Assembly: GCA_905221605.1 (NCBI GenBank)
Contig: CAJNDS010002626.1
Span: forward strand, 97,501-157,500
Source: Symbiodinium natans
Taxonomy: Eukaryota; Sar; Dinophyceae; Suessiales; Symbiodiniaceae
Length of the DNA: 60,000 bases
Reading direction: 5' to 3'
In this document: in pieces, positions 55,046 to 60,000 of the stretch
Layout of the letters: the number at the start of each line of letters is the position of its first letter
Position numbering within the stretch: the stretch's first letter is position 1
Notes under the pieces: model-generated
What the model was told of the DNA's origin: nothing
Seen by the model: only the letters and a program-made list of their open reading frames with translations
The model's database searches: none
Program-made: the position numbers and the translations under genes

Positions 55046-55137
55046 GCCCTAAACCCTAAACCCTAAACCCTAAACCCTAAACCCTAAACCCTAAACCCTA
55101 AACCCTAAACCCTAAACCCTAAACCCTAAACCCTAAG
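55046..55137. repeat. CCCTAAA interstitial telomere array
   Basis: Thirteen perfect units. Confidence 0.92.
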
Positions 55138-55395
55138 CCCCGATCCATTAGCCATCCACTCCAGCAACGCTTCGGGCCCAACCCCCAACATCGTTTTGTG
55201 CCGAAAGATTCAGGCTGCTACCTTTGCAAGTCACCTCGGACGGACCACTCTGTGGGTTTAGGGTTTAGGGTTTAGGGTTTAGGGTTTAGGGTTAGGGTTT
55301 AGGGCTTAGGGTTTAGGGCCTCAGGGGTTCTTCAGGGAGATCTGGCATGTCTAGACGCCTTATGTCTGAAGGACGGTCTGCGCACGACACATATA

Positions 55396-55513
55396 TAGGG
55401 TTCTTAAGGGAGGGGGGGTATGTAACCCAGCCCTACTACTCCCTAAGACTCCCAAAGCTTCCCTAAGGTTCCCTAGGTACCTACCGTCCTTGAACCCCCC
55501 TCCCTTAAGAACC
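55396..55513. mobile_element. Foldback family D
   Basis: The left arm AGGGTTCTTAAGGGAGGGGG and the right arm CCCCTCCCTTAAGAACCCT are nearly perfect inverted repeats. The right arm runs straight into a CCCTAAA array. Confidence 0.75.
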
Positions 55514-55596
55514 CTAAACCCTAAACCCTAAACCCTAAACCCTAAACCCTAAACCCTAAACCCTAAACCCTAAACCCTAAACCCTAAACCCTAAAC
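55511..55596. repeat. CCCTAAA interstitial telomere array
   Basis: Twelve perfect units beginning at the family D arm. Confidence 0.92.
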
Positions 55597-55705
55597 AACC
55601 CTATAAATGACGGACCAAGCGACTTCCGAAGTTCACCCCTCTTTGTCGCCGGATTCATGGCAGGCTCTGCCTCCGAAACCTCCCAAACCTTAACCCCAAA
55701 AACCG

Positions 55706-55800
55706 GTTTAGGGTTTAGGGTTTAGGGTTTAGGGTTTAGGGTTTAGGGTTTAGGGTTTAGGGTTTAGGGTTTAGGGTTTAGGGTTAAGGGTTAAGGGTTA
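55706..55800. repeat. TTTAGGG interstitial telomere array
   Basis: About 11 perfect units followed by GTTAAGGG variants. Confidence 0.92.
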
Positions 55801-55896
55801 GGGTTTAGGGAATATCGGGTTTGGGGTTTAGGGTTTAGGGGAAAACCCTTAACCCTAAATCCAAAATTCCAAAACCTTAAACAACAAACCCAAACC

Positions 55897-56103
55897 CTAA
55901 TCCGCGAACACGACCCGCCAGGCGAAGTCCAAGCACTGCACCATATGAGTGTACCAGTCATTCCAAAGCAAGTCCTGTCCATCATACAGATGCTGGCGTG
56001 CTTGATCCAAACAGCTGCCAAAGCACATCCTCGGGCTGTGGTACGACCGTTGCAGCGCCAGCAAACCCACCGAGAGCTCACTCAAAGTTGCACGTGCTGC
56101 CAT
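55897..56103 (-). CDS. Possible short coding remnant, unrecognised
   Basis: 68 codons of balanced, non-repetitive composition (MAARATLSELSV... to WRVVFAD), bounded by telomere-like DNA downstream. It lacks a recognised domain. It could be an exon or gene fragment, or chance. A competing frame over the same bases is also open, which lowers confidence. Confidence 0.22.
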   Translation of the reverse strand: MAARATLSELSVGLLALQRSYHSPRMCFGSCLDQARQHLYDGQDLLWNDWYTHMVQCLDFAWRVVFAD

Positions 56104-56517
56104 GGCGATGATGATTCACGCTGGAAAACTACCGTCAGGCGCCAAGGTCCGTATAGGTGACGCATGACTCATGACAGACTATGTTATCTTAACAATCCTG
56201 ATTCCTGATTTCTTGTTGTCGATCGATTACACATCGACAATCAATGATGATGTATATATTCGGTGCAGATGGAATCTCTGGTTCTTTGATTCAGACGCCT
56301 CTTTGGAACTTTGGGCTCTTTGGACTACCGGGCTACCAAAACTCCAAAACCCAAAGCACAACAACAAAAAACACCTAACCCCAAAAGACTTGACCCTAAA
56401 CCCTAAACCCTAAACAAACCCTAAACCCTGAACCCCAAAACCCAACCCTGCGCTGAAGGACCTCCCGAAGGAGATCGCCCAAAGGCACCAGCACCTGGGC
56501 TGTGGCCCGCCAACTTG

Positions 56518-56680
56518 TTAGGGTTTAGGGTTTAGGGGTTGGGGTTTAGGGTTTAGGGTTTAGGGTTTAGGGTTTAGGGTTTAGGGTTTAGGGTTTAGGG
56601 TTTAGGGTTTAGGGTTTGGGGGTTTGGGGTTTGGGGTTTGGGGTTTAGTGTTTGGGGTTTAGAGTTTAGTGTTTAGGGCT
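56518..56680. repeat. TTTAGGG array passing into TTTGGGG
   Basis: About 14 TTTAGGG-like units followed by four TTTGGGG units and TTTAGTG variants. Confidence 0.9.
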
Positions 56681-56940
56681 TAAGGCGTGAGTTGAGAGGT
56701 TGGGGTACATGGTTTAGGATCGGGGGTGTTAGGAGTCTGTGCCTCTAATGTCAGTGAGGGGTATTCGGGTTTCGGGCCTCAGGGTACGGGAAGGTCTAGC
56801 GTTTAGGGTTTGGGGTTTAGGATTTAGGGTTTCGGATTTCGGCCTTACAGTTTCGGGCGGGGTTGAGGGTTTGGGGCTTTGGAGTTTGGAACTTCTTGGC
56901 GTAAAGGTGTGGGCTTGGCATTGGAGTCTACTACTTGCCA

Positions 56941-57128
56941 AAGAACCACCCCCCCCCCCCCCAAAAAAAAAAAAAAACACACACACACACACAAAACAAA
57001 TCAAACAACACAAAACATAAAAGTACATGAACACATAAAAGTACACACACATATATATATATATGTATACATACATCTTCCTCGTAAGGGTAATCTCGGG
57101 ATGAGACTTCTGTGTGTGTTTTTTTTTT

Positions 57129-57159
<31 letters not shown>

Positions 57160-57171
57160 GGTGGTTCTTGA
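56941..57171. mobile_element. Foldback with C-A / T-G homopolymer arms
   Basis: The left arm AAGAACCACC is followed by C14, A15 and (CA)n. The right arm is (GT)n, T20, G23 and GGTGGTTCTT in inverted order. The about 120-bp interior includes an AT microsatellite. The whole is a palindrome-like element of 231 bp. Confidence 0.8.
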
Positions 57172-57201
57172 CACCTACTCGGCGTAGAGTGCGCGGCTCA
57201 T

Positions 57202-57297
57202 GGTTCAGGGCCCGGGGGTTTAGGGTTTAGGGTTTAGGGTTTAGGGTTTAGGGTTTAGGGTTTAGGGTTTAGGGTTTAGGGTTCAGGGCCCGGGGGT
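57202..57297. repeat. TTTAGGG array between 18-bp direct repeats
   Basis: GGTTCAGGGCCCGGGGGT is present at 57,202-57,219 and again, unchanged, at 57,280-57,297. Between them lie 60 bp of near-perfect TTTAGGG units and nothing else. Confidence 0.93.
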
Positions 57298-57369
57298 GCA
57301 GGATGTGACTCTGAATGGGTTTTGCACTCCGGAAGGGTCCGTGTAGCAATTTTTGAAACACCCCAATCC

Positions 57370-57475
57370 AGGGTTTAGGGTTTAGGGTTTAGGGTTTAGG
57401 GTTTAGGGTTTAGGGTTTAGGGTTTAGGGTTTAGGGTTTAGGGTTTAGGGTTTAGGGTTTAGGGTTTAGGTCTTA
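57370..57475. repeat. TTTAGGG interstitial telomere array
   Basis: Fifteen perfect units. Confidence 0.92.
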
Positions 57476-57484
57476 GGGTAGTTT

Positions 57485-57692
57485 CATGGTCCCTTAATAT
57501 AACGGGACCCCTGATGTACCCCGCATGTGCCCTGTACAACCAAAGGGCGGGACCATGTAAAGGGCCAATGTAGCTAACCTTAGACTAGGGTTTAGGGTTT
57601 GAGCCCATGCAGTATATACTCGGGGCTTGAAGGGCTTCCCAGAATGTAGCTTCAGGGACCAAGTATATACATAGGTACAGGGAACCATAGGA
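57485..57692. mobile_element. Foldback related to family C, with telomere units inside
   Basis: GTATATACTCGGGGCTTGAA and TTCAGGGACCAAGTATATAC are inverted arms. Outer words ATGGTCCCTTA and AGGGAACCAT pair roughly. Two TTTAGGG units sit within the left half near 57,587-57,602. Confidence 0.55.
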
Positions 57693-57694
57693 GC

Positions 57695-57760
57695 TTAGGT
57701 TTAGGGTTTAGGGTTTAGGGTTTAGGGTTTAGGGTTTAGGGTTTAGGGTTTAGGGTTTCA
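57695..57760. repeat. TTTAGGG interstitial telomere array
   Basis: Nine units. Confidence 0.92.
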
Positions 57761-57931
57761 TTGCTGCAGACTGCCAGAAACAACCTGAGGCCCCCCGCAC
57801 GAACCGTGATTCATGCTGCGCCGCCCGCATTCTAGGATCGTGTCTGATCAAGGATGTCTTAGGTCTGTCTAAGTTGTGGTCCCTTCTTGAGGTCCCTGCT
57901 GTGATGCTGCATGTCTAGGACGCAGAAGGGG

Positions 57932-58010
57932 CCCTAAACCCTAAACCCTAAACCCTAAACCCTAAACCCTAAACCCTAAACTCTAAACCCTAAACCCTAA
58001 ACCCTAAACT
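57932..58010. repeat. CCCTAAA interstitial telomere array
   Basis: About eleven units with one CTCTAAA. Confidence 0.92.
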
Positions 58011-58757
58011 TCCAAACCCTAACCCTAAACACTAAACCCTAACCCCTACATTGTTGGGCTAAGGGTTTAGACGGGCTAGGGATGGTATAGAAGGAGAAGG
58101 AACAAGCCTGCATTTCCAGGTGCTAAACCCTAAGCCCTGTCTACCTACAGCCCTACAGGGCTGAAACAGCACGTCTGAGAGCCGAGGGCACAAGGAAGGC
58201 AAAGAGAATGGGTGAAGCTGCACCACCCCCCCCCCCCCCCCCCCCCCTAGTTTCAAGGAACGCTTACGTATGTAGGGTTTAGGGTTTGGGGTTTGAGGTT
58301 TGTTTTTAGGGTGGAGGGCTTAGGGTTTAAAGGGCTTCGGGTCGAGCGCTGAGGGTGCTTCCAATGAAGGCTTTCGTACTTAGGGTTTGTGGGTTAGGTT
58401 TAGGGATCTCCCCGAGCACACTACTAGATCCGCTGTCTGGGGCGAGCCACCCTGAACCCTAAGTCAGGGTGATGTGAGTGATCAGGCTTCTTCGAGCTGT
58501 TCACGTGCCACAGCGTTTTTGGACCCTGGACACTTAGTCCAAAACAGGCACGTCTAGGGTTTAGGGTTTAGGGTTTAGGGTTTAGGGTTTAGGGTTTACA
58601 AGGGGTTTGGGGTTTAGGGTGTGGGATGAGGTCCGCCGACCCTGGCGGCGTGTTGGATAGGTTTCTGGAGGTGAAAACCTCCCTTTTTCCCTCTTTGCCC
58701 CCCTAAAACGGGGGGGAGGGGGGGGGGGTAGGGGGGGTTTTCCGTGGAGGGCCAGGC

Positions 58758-58856
58758 CACCCACACCGCGTGTACTCATGGACCATAGGCGGTTTCGCAC
58801 AGGGCACAGGGTTTTTGGGAATTTTTCCCACCACCCCCTTACCCCCTTTCCCCCCC

Positions 58857-58894
<38 letters not shown>

Positions 58895-59190
58895 TTCCTC
58901 TAGCCCCCTCAAATCCAGTAAAAACTTAACCTGCACCTGTGGTCGTTGGGCTGTCCTCGGTTTAGGCTTTCGGGGTTTAGGGTTCCGGTTTCAGTTTAGG
59001 CTTTACTTTGGGGTTTAGGGTTCGGCTGTAGGGCTGAGGCTTTAGGGTTTAGGCTGTAGGGTTTAGGGTTTCGGCTGTAGGGTTTAGGGTCGGGTTTGGG
59101 TTTAGGGTTTGGCGCCGGGGCACGCTGCGCCGCTTGAGCCCTGAACAATGCTCCGGCGGGGTCGGCGGCTTGAGCCGGAGGCTCTTAAAT
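58758..59190. repeat. Dispersed repeat with C-rich core, right copy
   Basis: 58,758-58,800 and 59,150-59,190 match 7,059-7,100 and 7,371-7,411. A C-rich stretch, including a run of more than 30 C, follows the first segment here as well. The sequence between the two matching segments is otherwise largely different, with TTTAGGG-like and TTTAGGCTGTAGGG units. Confidence 0.75.
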
Positions 59191-59529
59191 CCGGGCACGC
59201 CCGTGGTCGTTAGGCGCCAGCCCTAGCTTTAGCTACCCGGGGGTGGGGCATATGCCGCTGACCCGGTTGGCTCCCCAACATCCGGCTCCAAATGCGGCTT
59301 CCGAAGGGCATCACGTTTCAGGTACATTTTTTATCGCGAAAAACGCGCTATTTCTCACCGAATTTGGCCTCCTGGACGCATGTTTTGGGCGCCCCATGGG
59401 GGGTCCCAAAAACGACCCTGGAGAGCATCATCGACGGCTGCCGGATCAAAAAAAAAATAAAAAAGGATCAAAAAAAAAATAACGCAGCCCAGGATCAAAA
59501 AATAAATAAAAAAGGATCAAAAAGAAAAT
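59191..59529. other. Unique transition segment, no gene recognised
   Basis: Non-telomeric sequence. It ends in A-rich repeats with the word GGATCAAAAA occurring four times between about 59,442 and 59,522. Open frames here end in Lys-rich tails from the A-rich repeat. I see no domain. Confidence 0.6.
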
Positions 59530-59812
59530 AAACTTCGACTTCGAGTACGAAAACTCGAGTTTTGGTACGTTTTCGGAACCCGATCGAGGACCCTCTCACA
59601 CGAAACGCGTGTCGACGTGCTAAAACTCGAGTTTTGGAAAGGTTTTCCGGGCACGATTGACGACCCGCCCTCTCACACGAAACGCATCTCGAGGCGCGAA
59701 AACTCGAGTTTTTGCACGTGTTCGAAGCACGATCGACAACCCTCTCACACAAAACGCATCTCGAGGCGCTTAAACTCGAGTTTTGGTACGTTGTTCCCGA
59801 CGCGATCGACCA
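59530..59812. repeat. 72-77 bp tandem repeat
   Basis: AAACTCGAGTTTT starts near 59,551, 59,623, 59,700 and 59,772, each followed by a GATCGA- or GATTGA-containing box and CCCTCTCACAC. Four units, diverged. Confidence 0.9.
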
Positions 59813-59814
59813 AT

Positions 59815-60000
59815 ATATTCTGCATATCTATACTTATTTTATTGATATTTATGTTTCTATTAATATCAATATTATTATGATTCATATTAATTTAACATAA
59901 CATATCATGTACAATATAAAATATTATCATGGAATATATAATAAAATATTGAAAAAACAAACGGCAATATAATATACTATATTAAAATGGATATCATATA
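59815..60000. other. Abrupt AT-rich segment at window end
   Basis: The last 185 bp is strongly AT-rich (TA, ATT, AATAT words) with no telomere-like units and no G/C runs. Nothing coding is visible. It continues beyond the window. Confidence 0.8.

Larger units (their letters stand above)
42080..58755. other. Telomere-repeat mosaic, right part; no convincing genes
   Basis: As on the left, short unique segments separated by telomere-like arrays and foldbacks. Tracts not listed individually include 42,150-42,215, 43,915-43,970, 44,395-44,455, 44,570-44,610, 47,283-47,333, 48,468-48,510, 49,190-49,220, 50,775-50,800, 54,693-54,742, 55,258-55,318 and 58,555-58,600. The unique piece 49,630-49,915 contains three GGTCGGCAAAGAGCGC-like repeats of about 20 bp but no gene that I recognise. 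Confidence 0.75.

Noticed and set aside
1-60000. CRISPR array
   Set aside because: Regularly spaced repeats are telomere units or satellites without repeat-spacer structure, and the window is eukaryotic.

Overview
The window looks like nuclear DNA of a microalga, most likely a dinoflagellate. Three observations support this. TTTAGGG/CCCTAAA (plant- and dinoflagellate-type telomere unit) recurs almost every 100-300 bp in both orientations. Nearly all remaining sequence is small foldback elements, microsatellites and homopolymer tracts. The one well-supported coding locus is a tyrosine-recombinase retrotransposon carrying a cytosine-5 DNA methyltransferase, and captured methyltransferases of this kind are known from dinoflagellate retroelements. 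The species assignment is inference; no rRNA, organelle or host housekeeping gene is present to settle it.

Layout. 1-8,380: mosaic of interstitial telomere-like arrays separated by short unique segments, with a segmental duplication (2,814-3,270 / 5,503-5,860). 8,383-11,030: polypurine/polypyrimidine DNA built of long direct repeats. 11,031-11,676: a 55-bp tandem repeat, followed by AATTCAATT and other foldback elements. 12,300-34,340: telomere mosaic again, seeded with at least ten related foldback families (five 124-126 bp copies of one of them across the window), a nested 699-bp TIR transposon (32,522-33,220), microsatellites and a 99-bp tandem duplication. 34,680-42,002: a 7.3-kb YR (DIRS/PAT/Ngaro-type) retrotransposon on the minus strand. 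42,100-58,600: telomere mosaic with more foldbacks and variant arrays. 58,758-59,190: second copy of a dispersed repeat also present at 7,059-7,411. 59,530-60,000: short tandem repeats, then an abrupt switch to AT-rich DNA.

The retrotransposon is the only gene system here. Read on the minus strand it runs: terminal repeat A1, a Gag-like ORF, a 1,298-residue polyprotein (reverse transcriptase; ribonuclease H interrupted by a cytosine-5 methyltransferase), a tyrosine recombinase split by a frame change, then B1-A2-B2. This A1...B1-A2-B2 arrangement is the split-direct-repeat layout expected for elements that integrate through a circular intermediate without target duplication. The repeats are near-identical, so insertion was recent, but the recombinase frame change suggests this copy is not autonomous now.

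The second theme is how telomere repeats come to be everywhere. In four places a telomere tract sits between short direct duplications or interrupts an otherwise recognisable foldback element. This indicates that telomere units were inserted into pre-existing DNA, in addition to elements inserting into telomere repeats.
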